Shown here: positions 11,880-22,060 of the stretch, piece by piece
How the letters are laid out: the number at the start of each line of letters is the position of its first letter
How positions within the stretch are numbered: position 1 is the stretch's first letter
Assembly (NCBI RefSeq): GCF_905147045.1
Contig: NC_065910.1
Coordinates: forward strand, 1,054,001 to 1,118,000
DNA length: 64,000 nt
Reading direction: 5' to 3'
From: Nymphalis io
Lineage: Eukaryota; Arthropoda; Insecta; Lepidoptera; Nymphalidae
Made by a program: the position numbers and the translations under genes
Notes under the pieces: model-generated
Database searches by the model: none
What the model saw: the letters and a program-made list of their open reading frames with translations, nothing else
What the model was told of the DNA's origin: nothing

Positions 11880-12500
11880 TTAGTGATTCGCATGTGCCTA
11901 TTTCGGATGGTGTGTATACCGATAATAATCAATGCCGCGAGGATGAGGATACCTCGAATTCAAGCAGTTCGAGCAACGAAGGTGAAAGTGAGGGTACTCC
12001 CAGAAAGAAACGTCGGCTGGACGGGAGGTAACGGTCGATCCGAGAATCGACGCGTTATATGACCAGATCAGTTTTCTTACAAATTTAATAATGCATCAAC
12101 ATTGTGGGACTGATAGCAACAAATCCAGTAGTCACGTAAACTCAGACCAAGTAAGTAATGTTAGCTCTTTTTTATCCAAACCCCTCGGTGTCAACAAAAA
12201 CTCTAGATCTATGTACATACAAGACAGAGTTTGACGAGAAAAAACACATGAAACCCGCTGATGGGAATAGGTTAAAACAACTAATAGAGTTACACCATTT
12301 TAACACACCATTGTGGCAACACGTGCGCTGCAATAAAGCATTAGCTGAAGTCACGGCATCTCCGGGATTTTGCAACCTTAAAATCAATGACGAATTGTGC
12401 TGCCTCAATAAAGGCAGACTTTTTGGCCCCTACTAAACTATTTGTTGCGGGACTATCAAAGTAAAGAGACCTCTCGGCACATAATACCGGTTTTATTTTT
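11880..12500 (+). pseudogene. Retroelement gag-like fragment, frameshifted
   Basis: Three partial frames line up as one broken protein. About 11880-12030 gives a Ser/Glu-rich acidic segment ending PRKKRRLDGR. About 12158-12425 gives a segment with KPADGNRLKQLIELHHFNTP and ASPGFCNLKINDELCCLNK. After a +1 shift at about 12415, FLAPTKLFVAGLSK continues to about 12475. The NDELC..LNK plus FLA..K....GLS pattern reminds me of gag-like first ORFs of retroelements, perhaps DIRS-type, but I cannot verify this. It ends where a SINE-A fragment begins (about 12507). A host-gene fragment is the alternative. Confidence 0.35.
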
Positions 12501-12506
12501 ATGTAA

Positions 12507-12537
12507 AACCGTAACATTATTGTGTTCGGGTTTGAAG
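12507..12537 (+). repeat. SINE-A, left part, interrupted by R1-clade LINE
   Basis: TATTGTGTTCGGGTTTGAAG matches the middle of SINE-A; the continuation (GTGAGTAAGCCAATGTAG) is found at 14874. The first half of this SINE is not recognisable further left. Confidence 0.65.
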
Positions 12538-12787
12538 TATTTTTTTTTTTCGCGTTTACGAGTTTCCCCCACTTGAAGTGGGGGGAGGGGTACGTGGGAC
12601 TCGCCAGCGCCGAGTATGCGCCGGAAAACCCACTAAAAAACCAGCGGTACCCACACCGCCTTTTCGAGGGGCGTCACGGGATCGCTTGCGCATACTACCG
12701 TGATGCCCCGACGGTTGGCCCGCCTCTACAGGCCTCCAAATCCTAGGGGGTTCTCAGGGTACAAAGACCCCCTAAACCCGGCAACAC

Positions 12788-13574
12788 TTAGGACGGGAGG
12801 AGAAGATGCGCATAGCGTCGACGCCTTCTCCCCGGTCTTCTTCGGCTAAGCGAGTCAGCGGAGGCCCTCTCCTCACGCTCCCGTTCCGCTGCCTCCTTCT
12901 GCGATATGACATTTTCGCAGAAGGAGACCGTCTCCAACCAGCACCTCTCGCTACCAAGCATGGCGTTTATCACACTCGGCAGCGAGAGGTCTTCACCGAC
13001 TAAGGCCGCCAGGGACAGGCGCTGAGGTCCCCAAGTGGCACACTCCATCAGAGTGTGGCACGCTGTGTCCGAAGGCGCACCACACTCATGGCAGGAGGGT
13101 GTCACCTCCCGCCCCGCTATCCGGTGCAGGTACTTACCGAAAAAACCGTGTCCGGTAAGTATCTGCGTCAGCCTGAATGTGAGTGTGCCGTGACTCCGTT
13201 CCACCCAGCGACTTAAGTGGGGGTGGACCGCCTCCACTGTCACTCGGCCTGCCGAGGGGGACCTCAGGTCCTCCTCCCACCTTCGAATCAAGGCTCGCTG
13301 GGCTAGGGCCCTGACTCGCTCAACCTCCGCCGACCCTAGACGGACGCCGCTTGACCTCGTTTCCACCCGGAACCGGTGCCCTTCCGCAAGCACCTCTGTC
13401 TGGAGTTCCCAGGGCGGATCGCTCGCGAGACGTGTCGCTGCCATGACACCGTACGGTACCCACGTATCGCTCTCACCGCTATGACTCTTTGCGGCCTCTG
13501 CAGAAAAGCTCTGTTACGAGCGGTGAGAGCATCCACCCAAATGGGTGCACCGTACAAGGACCCAAGGTCCGCCC
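12788..13574 (-). pseudogene. R1-clade LINE C-terminal region with CCHC finger
   Basis: From about 13557 down, LYGAPIWVDALTARNRAFLQRPQ is read in one frame. A frameshift near 13440 moves the continuation (SDPPWELQTEVLAEGHRF onward) to a second frame that stays open to the stop at 12788. The block CHECGAPSDTACHTLMEC is a C-x2-C-x8-H-x4-C finger, found after the RT in R1-clade proteins. The tail is Arg-rich (SRRRPGRRRRRY). Two breaks, the deletion near 13560-13578 and this frameshift, make it non-functional. Confidence 0.75.
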
Positions 13575-14868
13575 CGTCGCCGTGATTAGGGTGTCATCCG
13601 CGTAGCACAACACCCTCATTCCGGGAAGGATGGAAGCCCTAAGGAGCCAATCGACGTTCCACAGGATTGGGCCGAGTACCGACCCCTGTGGAACGCCGCA
13701 GCCTACCCAACGCCGGACAAGTCGCATATCGCCCCCCTCCCAGAGGACCACTCGGTCCCGGAGGTATGCCCCCAACAGCCTTCTGAGGTAGAAAGGCACC
13801 CCGTGGTATCGGAGTGACTCCCTTATAGTCTCGAAGGGAAGACTGTTAAAGGTGTTCGCTACGTCCAGCGATACCGCCAGAACTACGTCTGCTCGGGCCA
13901 CCGCCTCGGTGGTCCAGGCCTTTAGGGCGTCCAGGGCGTCAATGGTTGATTGACCCTCCATGAAACCGTACTGAGCCTCTGAAAGACCCGGCCCCACCTC
14001 GTTGAGGTGCTGAATAAGACGGGCAGCGAGGATCTTTTTGAAGAGCTTGTCCGTCTTATTCAGCAGCACAATTGGCCTATATGCCGAAGGAGAATTGAGT
14101 GGACGCTCCTTCTTCGGCAACAGAACCAACTTTCCCTCCTTCCACAGCTTCGGAAACTGCCCACTGGAAAGACATTCATCAAACAGTTCCCGAAGCCTCC
14201 CATCTAGATGTTCCAGGGCGTCACGCAGAACACGCCCTGGAACCCCGTCCGGACCCGGCACTGTGGTTCTGGCCCTTAATCGATTGAGGGCCATCTCCAT
14301 CTCTCTCTCCGTAACGTGTGGTGGAGCCGCACTGTCATCTGTTACAGAGCGAGGGGGCATACTTGGTGGGACGTGTTCGCCTGGTTGCGGAAATAATTTA
14401 CCAACCAGTCGCAGGAGGAGATCCGGCGGCAACGTTTCCGTCGCAGGGGCGCCGTGTGTGCGGAACTTTCCTCGCATACCACGGTACGGGCGTCCCCACG
14501 GGTCCCTGTTCAGGTCCACCAGAAGCTCCTCCCTTGCTCTCTCCTTAGCTTGACTTATCACCTGCTGCAGCTCCTTTTTCAGCTGGCGATAAGTGGCCCA
14601 CAGCCGTCCCTCCAAATCCGCGTCGAGGCCGTTGTGCCTGCGACAGCGGACGTATGCCCTCCGCGCCCGGTTACATGTCGCCCGAAGCTCCGCTATTTCG
14701 GGCGACCACCAGTATACCTGGTGGCACGGTAGCCTGCGCCGGGTCCTCGGCATGGCCGTATCGTACACCTCCTTTAGATCGCTGCGCATGCCGTTCGCCA
14801 GCTCGTCGACACTGGCACCCTCCCTTCTTTCCGCGGAACCCCACCGCTGCACGATAGCAGCTTCCCTG
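13575..14868 (-). pseudogene. R1-clade reverse transcriptase, truncated
   Basis: An open frame of about 430 codons begins at the truncated 5' end. It holds the basic linker before the RT (RRLPCHQVYWWSPEIAELR), then RT blocks: TTVPGPDGVPGRVL, LLPKKERP...YRPIVLLN, AQYGFMEGQSTIDAL, SLDVANTFNSLPF (first catalytic Asp), GVPQGSVLGPILWN and LCYADDTLI (catalytic YADD at about 13593-13604). Ten residues after YADD the thumb region is missing and the frame jumps straight into C-terminal sequence. No start codon is expected since the element is 5'-truncated. Its former role was target-primed reverse transcription; it is now dead. Confidence 0.8.
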
Positions 14869-14873
14869 AAAAG

Positions 14874-14973
14874 AGTGAGTAAGCCAATGTAGCTATAGGC
14901 AGAAGAGCCATAAAATTTTAGATTTTAACTTTAGTGGCGTATTGGGGATATAAGGGATGGCGATATAAGGCCC
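14874..14973 (+). repeat. SINE-A, right part of the R1-interrupted copy
   Basis: GTGAGTAAGCCAATGTAG and AGAGCCATAAAATTTTAG continue the SINE-A sequence that stops at 12537. The copy is old and ends near 14970. Confidence 0.65.
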
Positions 14974-15197
14974 TACTGGTGGTAGATCTTTGTGGAAGCT
15001 TGTCTGGGTAGGTACCACCCACTGATCACATGTTTTACCGCAAAACAGCAGTACCTTGGTATTGTTATGTTCCGGTTTGAAGGGTGGGAACATAACATCT
15101 TAGTTCCCAAGGTTGGTGGCGCATTGGTGATGTAAGCGATGATAAACATTTCTTACAATGCCAATGTCTATGGGCGGCGGTGCGTCATTTGCCAGTT
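14974..15197 (+). repeat. SINE-A, copy with internal deletion
   Basis: Starts ACTGGTGGTAGATCTTTGTG and runs through CAAAACAGCAGTACCTTGG, TTCCCAAGGTTGGTGGCGC and CAATGCCAATGTCTATGGGC. About 30 bases after GGTTTGAAGGGTG are lost, and the A-rich end is missing. Confidence 0.8.
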
Positions 15198-16254
15198 TAC
15201 TATGTAATGCGATAAAAAAGTAAGGTCTATTTTTGTATCAACGCACGCACTTTTTATAAACAGTGCGAACCATTGTAATTTGTTTATTTATTCCTTTAAC
15301 ACCGTCTGCGTATGTAATGAAAGGATCTTCGGAACAATTTGCACCTTAATAAAATGACTGGAAACGGTCTTCTAATGTTTTTTTTCTAATCAAATTTCGA
15401 ACTAGTTCTTGCGCGAAGAACAAGTTCTGATAAATGAAACGTATCATGCGTTTTTTTTAATTTAAATATAATATAATTAGTGCTTTAACTGCGGATTCGC
15501 TCGCGTCACATGACTAATGCTAATACCAATTTCCATAGCTCTTTCTTCAAATAGAAAGGAAAAACAAACTCTGATCCCTTCACTGCTTAGGGATTAAATT
15601 TTCAAAAATTCGATCTTAGTGCTAGCTTACTTTGCACAAGGAACGCGTATGCAAGTTTTCACGGTGCTAGCACCAGGAGTTTGGGCTTTACGTTGATTTG
15701 TCAGTCAGTCAAACAGTTGTTCTTTTATGTATATAGATAATAAATTTGATATATCTTATCTCCGACCACACAGAAATAAGCCAAAATTTATTACACCCAA
15801 AAGTGCTACGAATAATTGACCTTTAAAATAATGATGACATAGTTGATTATTATCACCTTAAATTATAAGGTGTTGAACATTAAATTGAATTTATTGTAAA
15901 CCGGATTTTTGAACGGAGGTAATTTTTTAAAAGCTTTCTCGTGGTTCTCGTAAAGTTACAACGGGAACAATTTTACGGTCGTACTTAACATTTTATGTTT
16001 ACTCTCAAAGGATATTAGATTTCGTATCCTTATTTTTACTGTTGGGGTTTAATAGATTTTAGTTTTTTTTTTTTTGTTACTAAGTGTACGTCTTTATAGT
16101 TCCTAATTAAGATATCTAAGAAAAGCGAATAAGTTATCGAAATCGATTCAACAGTTTCCAAATATTAAATTAGTAGTTGAGAAATGGGAATAATTTCTTT
16201 TATAGTGACGTCATTATCACTAAAGACAGATTATAATATTATTTTAAGTAAGAA
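15198..16254. other. Non-coding stretch
   Basis: No gene seen. A scrap near 15478-15515 (TTAACTGCGGATTCGCTCGCG) looks like the end of a common dispersed repeat. The rest is AT-rich. Confidence 0.35.
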
Positions 16255-16400
16255 CAAAAAAAAAACTTTCTTTAAGTGGGCTCTTTTAAGCATTTTTGGA
16301 TGATTATTTTGCAAGATTAAATATAATTTGAACTTACCACCGGTTCGGAATGTAGATTCTACCGAGAAGAACCGGTGAGAAACTCAATAGGTACTCTACT
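16255..16400 (+). repeat. Repeat D copy with intact hairpin
   Basis: The arms CACCGGTTC (16338-16346) and GAACCGGTG (16369-16377) are exact inverted repeats around a 22-base loop. The flanking TTTAAGTGGGCTCTTTTAAG and GAGAAACTCAATAGGTACTC match other repeat D copies. Confidence 0.8.
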
Positions 16401-16618
16401 CTGTCGATTAAATGATATATATATGTTATGTAAATACAATTAAATGATTATATATTTTGCATTAAAATCAACGAAACGTTTTTTTTTTAATATTCGATTA
16501 TTTGCAAAGGTAAAGTATTAAATGGCAATTCGAAATATTAATTTGGAACGTGTAATGTCACAAATTCTTATTATATACTATAATGGTTTAGTTAAATAGT
16601 TAATCCTTTTACCACTTC
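16401..16618. other. AT-rich non-coding DNA
   Basis: Nothing recognised. Confidence 0.4.
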
Positions 16619-17330
16619 TTGAGTTACCTGTGAACGTATAACTAACCATCTTGACCTTCTTGGCATTACTCTCACGTCGACTCTAAATTTCGGCTCTTTT
16701 ATTGAGTCCAAAGCCCAAATAGCCGCTCGAAAACTTGGTATCCTCTCCAAAGTGAGACGTAACTTTACTCCAGAACAACTGCTCAACTTATATAAAGCAC
16801 AAGTGAGGTCATGTATGGAGTACTGCTCTCACCTTTGGGATGGCTCTGCCAAGAACCACCTTCAGGCTCTAGAGTTGATTGAGAGGCGTGCTAGAAGGTT
16901 GATAGGAGACGACGCATTGGTCGAGTCTAGGCTCCAAAGTCTGGAACATCGACGTGTGGTTGCATCACTCTCAGTCTTATATCGGATACATTTCGGAGAA
17001 TGTGCTCAGGAATTACATGAACTGATTCCTCCAGCTCCTTTTTACTATCGAACGGCCAGGCAAACGCGACCAAAGCACCATAGGTACACAGTGGAAATTC
17101 CCCGCATACGTACGAAGCGCTTTGAGTCTACATTCATCATTCGCACTGCGAAACTTTGGAATGCTTTGCCTGAGTCCGTATTTCCCGATAGGTACAATGT
17201 TGGTGTCTTCAAATCTAGAGTAAACAGGTTTCTTATAGGCAAGCGTGCTACATCTTAGACCGTGTCGATGCTTAACATCAGGCAAGTCAACGGTCAAACG
17301 ATTGACCTATTAATAGTAAAAAAAAAAGAA
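16619..17330 (+). mobile_element. CR1/jockey-like LINE, 3' end (family 2)
   Basis: A 5'-truncated LINE insertion: about 640 bases of coding sequence, then a 3' untranslated region with GACCGTGTCGATGCTTAACA and TCAGGCAAGTCAACGGTCAA and an A-rich tail at about 17319-17328. A second fragment of this family's 3' end lies at 53422-53570 on the minus strand. Confidence 0.75.
16622..17258 (+). pseudogene. LINE reverse transcriptase, C-terminal part
   Basis: Open from about 16622, entering in frame with LLGITLTSTLNFGSFIESKA, then NFTPEQLLNLYKAQVRSCMEY and HLWDGSAKNHLQALELIERRA, ending at a TAG at 17256-17258. The pattern FTP.QLL.LYK.QVRSC.EYC.HLWDGSA is shared with the LINE at 22.4-25.4 kb (about 22800-22950 minus), so both belong to one superfamily. 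The catalytic RT and the endonuclease are missing by truncation. No start codon is expected. This is a LINE tail, not a host gene. Confidence 0.75.
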
Positions 17331-17880
17331 AACTTTTTATTTGTTTACGTTTTCTCTTATAGATAAAACTAATTTGATTAAACTTTTTGGTTCAAATATT
17401 TCGTGTGAATTTTTTCCAGCGTTTTATCTCTTTGTTGTGATTGTTGGCGTGCCAAGACACAATTAAACAGGACGAAGCATCGTTAGCATGTATTTTAACG
17501 TGCGCTTCCTACCAACAATGCGTTAGCGGGTTTTAAAATTAAACTCGAATTAATTATTACATTGTGGGCCGGGATTTGACCCCTTTTGTTTGAAAACTCT
17601 AAATAATACTATGTCAATTGATATATAATGAAATCTATATTTCATTCTATTTTATAAGAATTACTTGCTTTAATTATATGTATATTGGGATAACAAACTT
17701 ATAAGTTTGTATTTTTCGTTATTATATATATTTTTTCGTGTCCGAGCAATTTTTCGAGTATTATTTTCATTGTGCCTTTTTTTCTCTGTATTATATAATA
17801 ATACATTTATATTTTACATATATGATAACATCTAACGTATACTTCATTTTTATTTATTTTTTTTTATTTTTTTTTTTTTA
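17331..17880. other. AT-rich non-coding stretch
   Basis: No gene seen. T-rich tracts from 17847 lead into the A-tail of a reverse-oriented SINE-A. Confidence 0.4.
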
Positions 17881-18174
17881 TTTTTTTTTTTATAGAATAG
17901 GAAGGCGGACGAGCATATGGGCCACCTGATGGTAAGTGGTCACCAACGCTCTTAGACATTGGCATTGTAAGAAATGTCAACCATCGCTTACATATCCAAT
18001 GCGCCACCAACCTTGGGAACTAAGATTTTATGTCCCTTGTGCCTGTAATTACACTGGCTCACTCACCCTTCAAACCGGAACACAACAATATCAAGTATTG
18101 CTGTTTTGCGGTAGAATATCTGATGAGTGGGTGGTACCTACCCAGACGAGCTTGCACAAAGCCCTACCACCAGT
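17881..18174 (-). repeat. SINE-A, complete copy
   Basis: Poly(T), then TATAGAATAGGAAGGCGGAC at the left; GGTACCTACCCAGACGAGCT and CCCTACCACCAGT at the right. Nearly identical to the copies at 9.6, 20.7 and 45.4 kb, so relatively young. Confidence 0.9.
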
Positions 18175-18639
18175 ATTATATTATTTTTTATTTTATCAAC
18201 ACAATTAAAGTTTAGTGAAACATTGCAAAGTTATAATGATGAAGCCTTAAATAAAGCTACGTATTCTGCATACAAATATGCAATGGTTAACCAAAATGTA
18301 CTTATGCTACGTGTCTTAGTGTAGTTAGTATATAAGGAGACAGACAGACATATTTCTGGTATTGTTCCTTCTCTAATTTGTCGAAATGAGACAGAAGCAC
18401 GGTGACACGTCTTAAAAGACACACAGTTATTCTAAAAACTAACACTTAGTAAAATAATCACGTGCTAAGTTGAAAACTTTTCGTGGAAATCTCGGATGAG
18501 AGTTTCTTGGGAATGTTTCAACGTTCCTCTATAAGAGGATTTTGTGCATTTTGAGGAAGGATTAATGGTTTATAACTAAGTTTGTCCGTCTAGATGATTT
18601 GGTAGCTTGCATATCTGGTCAGTAGTTTGAAAAACCACC
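18175..18639. other. Non-coding DNA between SINE-A copies
   Basis: No gene or repeat recognised. Confidence 0.4.
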
Positions 18640-18915
18640 GGTGGGCTTTGTGCAAGCTCGTCTGGGTAGGTACCACCCACTCATCAGATATTCTGCCGCA
18701 AAACAGCAGTACTTAGTATTGTTGTGGTCCGGTTTGAAGGGTGAGTGAGCCAGTGTAATTACAGGCACAAGGGACATAACATCTTAGTTCCCAAGGTTGG
18801 TGGCGCATTGGCGATGTAAGCGGCGGTAACATTTCTTACAATGTCAATGTCTATGGGCGTTGGTGACCACTTACCATCAGTTGGCCCATATGCTCGTCCG
18901 CCTACCTATATTATA
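18640..18915 (+). repeat. SINE-A, complete copy
   Basis: GGTGGGCTTTGTGCAAGCTC start, GGTTTGAAGGGTGAGTGAGC middle, CATATGCTCGTCCGCCTACC end. Its tail is TATATTATAATAAAATAAAA instead of pure A. Confidence 0.9.
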
Positions 18916-19776
18916 ATAAAATAAAATTAATTAATACCTTACAGCCGAAATGAACAATCAATCTAATCTAAAACGTATTGTTAATCGAGATATATAGATA
19001 TGTAAAGTATGCCAATATACAATCAACAGTTTTTAACAAGTAACATAACAGTTTTTAACAAGATATATTATGGATGTCGGATCGTTGATTAGATATAAGA
19101 CTTAGTTTGAAATTTTCAGTACATACGTGTCAATAAACTATTGATAGTTTTTGACGATGAAAGTGACCTGTCTGTATACGGTCTCCCAATAAATTCTATA
19201 TAGTCTAAGCAGCGAGATAAAATAGTTTATTTTACATTACCGTCTGGCGGTCACACTTGACCAATTTTTTTTATTATTTTTTTTATATGACCAACATCCA
19301 AAAGGTAACAAATAAATAATCATATTAAAGTTCGCTTAAAAGCGTGCTTAAAGTCAGCAACGTTTCAGATTTCACCAATTGTTATAATATATGAAGTGGA
19401 ATTCCAGCTTCAATTCTTAACATTAACTAAATGGAATACTCATAAACATTTAATTGATAATAATCAAAAAATGAATATCAATAAATAAATTTAAATAACA
19501 TAAATATCCATTTTTGTTTAAATATATCAAGGTTATAAGCGAAATTTAAATCATTGTTGAAACAGAATTTTAAGTTAACTTTAATAATTTAATTAGGCTG
19601 AGCATATTTAAAACAATTAAAGCAAAGTTGAGATGAATCTGTAACGATATGAAAATAACTTTGCTCGCGTAGCAGTATGTTTCCATTTTAGCAAAATTGA
19701 ATCGACACGTCACGACAAAAGAGATGAGATAAATGAGACAAAAGAAAAGAGATGAGACTTAAATGAGATATTTTGT
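18916..19776. other. AT-rich non-coding stretch
   Basis: No gene seen. A purine-rich run at about 19717-19770 (repeated AAAGAGATGAGA) precedes the SINE-C. Confidence 0.4.
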
Positions 19777-20058
19777 TGACGAGCCGGTTGGCGTGGTTGG
19801 TAGAACACTTGCCTTTCACGCCGAAGGTTGTAGGTTCGATTCCCACCCAGGACAGACATTTGTGTGCATGAACATGTCTGTTTGTCCTGAGTCTGGGTGT
19901 AAAATTATCTATTTAAGTATGTATTTACAAAAGAAAAGTAGTGTATGTAGCATATCAGTTGTTAGGTTTCCATAGCACAAGCTTTGTACATGCTTAATTT
20001 GGGACCAGATGGCCGTGTGTGAAAAATGACACAGAATATTATTATTATTATTTTTTTT
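19777..20058 (+). repeat. SINE-C, tRNA-derived, complete copy
   Basis: The head GAGCCGGTTGGCGTGGTTGG is a box-A-like stretch and GGTTCGATTCCCACCC a near-perfect box B. The stretch CTTTCACGCCGAAGG between them resembles the anticodon arm of tRNA-Glu(UUC). The body contains GTATGTATTTACAAAAG and GACCAGATGGCCGTGTGTG, and the 3' end is an ATT-repeat tail. It does not fold as a mature tRNA and continues far past the tRNA part, so it is a SINE. Transcription by RNA polymerase III is the family expectation. Confidence 0.85.
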
Positions 20059-20514
20059 AAATGGATAAGAATTAAATGTAAAAAAATAACATAAAATAAA
20101 GTATTTGAATGTTGTTTTATAATAATGTTTGTTTATATATTTCCTTTTGAATGTGGCGGCTTGGTATGCGTGCTCCTTGCGTCCTTCTCGCTTCCTGTGC
20201 CTGGGCAGCGAGCATGCTCGCTACGTGTTGCGCCGCCACATGATTAATGAGGAAGATATAAAGATTTACTCGTGATTTTTCATAAAAACACACGCTTTAT
20301 TTATTTATTTCTTATTACTTAAAAAGAATGATAAAAACAAACATTATTATAGTATTCGATGAAATACTCTTGGAAGAAATTTTAACCAAATATTAGTTAA
20401 TTCGTAAGTTGTTTAATATGATCATTTTTTGAAATAATATATATAATTGTATTAGGTAGGCAGACTGGCGAAAAAGCAACCAAAGTGAGCAAAAATGGGG
20501 ACTGATCACCACCG
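20059..20514. other. Non-coding DNA with a GC-rich inverted repeat
   Basis: AT-rich, except for a GC-rich block at 20152-20240, which is bounded by TGTGGCGGC and GCCGCCACA and holds the 16-base palindrome AGCGAGCATGCTCGCT (20207-20222). Function unknown; see findings. Confidence 0.5.
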
Positions 20515-20515
20515 C

Positions 20516-20694
20516 GTATATATATATATATATATATATATATAGCGTAGGGCGCCCTCCAGCCAGGTGGACCGACGACCTTAAGAAGGTGGCGGGCACC
20601 AACTGGATGCGGAAGGCGGAGGACAGGGAGCTTTGGCGCACCTTGGGAGAGGCCTATGTTCAGCAGTGGACAACGATTGGCTGTTGATTGATTG

Positions 20695-20721
<27 letters not shown>
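20516..20721 (+). mobile_element. RTE LINE 3' end inside a TA microsatellite
   Basis: TA tracts lie at 20516-20544 and 20695-20721. Between them, 20545-20694 is the last 149 bases of the RTE element at 9.0 kb, including coding for GRPPARWTDDLKKVAGTNWM and the TTGATTGATTGA tail. I see no difference from the 9.0-kb copy. This is a very short 5'-truncated insertion into TA repeats. Confidence 0.85.
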
Positions 20722-20725
<4 letters not shown>

Positions 20726-21003
20726 AATAGGAAGGTGGACGAGTATATGGGCCACCTGATGGTAAGTGGTCACCAAACGCCCTTAGACATTGGCATTGTA
20801 AGAAATGTCAACCATCGCTTATAGCCAATGCGCCACCAACCTTGGAAACTAAGACTTATGTCCCTTGTGCCTGTAATTACACTGGCTCACTCACCCTTCA
20901 AACCGGAACACAACAATATCAAGTATTGCTGTTTTGCGGTAGAATATCTGATGAGTGGGTGGTACCTACCCAGACGAGCTTGCACAAAGCCCTACCACCA
21001 GTA
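20720..21003 (-). repeat. SINE-A, complete copy
   Basis: TATAGAATAGGAAGGTGGAC at the left, CCTACCACCAGTAAAAT at the right. It directly abuts the second TA tract, so the TA repeat has taken the place of the usual A-tail. Confidence 0.9.
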
Positions 21004-21615
21004 AAATATATATTGTAAGGCATATTAACCATCCCTTTTATTGCCGAAGCGCAAAAATTAGGAAACTGTATGAAATCGTATGTTCCTCTTATCAACACAC
21101 CCAAATGATCAGACGAATTCAATTACTAATTAAAACAAAATTGATTATTTAGAAGTGACCGTATACCGTATACATACAATAACGGTTCCTTGGGTTTGGT
21201 AAAACATTGTATTTTCGGATCAAATTTGCGGCGACTTTTAAAACGAACAATGGAAACAATATCTAATATTGTACGTCGGTTCTGAGGACTTTGTGATTTG
21301 TTTGAGAATTGTAACATTTTAACAAAGCATTGTTAATCAAATCCATGGCTGGTTTTGATTGTGGTTTATATGGGTGTGATTAAGGAGGTAAAACGAGGGG
21401 GCTGTGTTACGTTATTATGCTATGATATATAGTGTTATAAAGTACTTGATATGATAGAGTAAGGCACGCGATAGCACTTCACGATTGTATAATTTTATAT
21501 ATTAAAATATTTATTCTTAATCATTATTTTTTTCGTAGATAATCGTTTTATTTGTTTCTTAAATTGGAAAGATGTCATAAAATATAATAAGTAATAGTAG
21601 GTAATACTCACTAGA
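21004..21615. other. AT-rich non-coding stretch
   Basis: No gene seen. Confidence 0.4.
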
Positions 21616-22060
21616 AGAGCCGAAATGGCTCGATGGGTAGAACACCTTTGTTCCCCCTGAGAGAGATTCGCCACGAGCAGATCACAGCACGTAAGGGATG
21701 CGTTATATCAACACGATTCCGCATCCTCTCCGATCCGCGCCAGAGACAGCCATCGCAGTAGTTATAGTGGATTTCTTATCCACTATAACTATCCACATAA
21801 CCCGGTTCCCTAGGGCCTCGATTACCTTAATCGCAACCAAAAATTGCGGGTTCAAACACTGAATTCTCATGTGCTTTGTGTTTAAAATTCATTACGTGCT
21901 GGGCGGTAAAGAAAAACAACGTTAGTTAACCTGCATGTGTTAGATGAAATTCAATATGCCCCAAACCATCCTGGAAATGAGAGGATGCGTTATTACAGTC
22001 TATCAGCCTGTTCAACCTGTACCTTAACTACGTCGGATTAAATGCTCATACAGTTGAAAA
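21616..22060 (+). repeat. Diverged SINE-B, split by an unknown insert
   Basis: The head GAGCCGAAATGGCTCGATGG is SINE-B-like and breaks off near 21660. TTGCGGGTTCAAACACTGAA (box B) followed by TTCTCATGTGCTTTG resumes near 21842 and the body runs to about 22030. The interposed 21660-21840 is GC-richer and carries a 14-bp-armed palindrome. Confidence 0.5.

Larger units (their letters stand above)
12538..14868 (-). mobile_element. R1-clade LINE, 5'-truncated, internally deleted
   Basis: A GC-rich block in AT-rich surroundings, reading on the minus strand. Its 3' end is a poly(A) run (poly(T) at 12539-12551 on the plus strand) joined to SINE-A sequence. Its 5' end at about 14868 joins the continuation of the same SINE-A. 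It lacks ORF1 and the endonuclease. The order reverse transcriptase then C-x2-C-x8-H-x4-C finger is that of R1-clade LINEs. About 250 bases of 3' untranslated sequence lie at 12552-12787. Confidence 0.8.

Noticed and set aside
14007..14892. Plus-strand frames of 60-171 codons opposite the R1-clade LINE
   Set aside because: They are shadows of the GC-rich minus-strand RT frame; the minus strand carries clear RT motifs and the plus strand none.
19777..19852. tRNA-Glu-like sequence
   Set aside because: It has A- and B-box motifs but a poor acceptor stem and continues into a SINE body with an ATT tail; copies elsewhere share the same extension, so it is a SINE head and not a tRNA gene.
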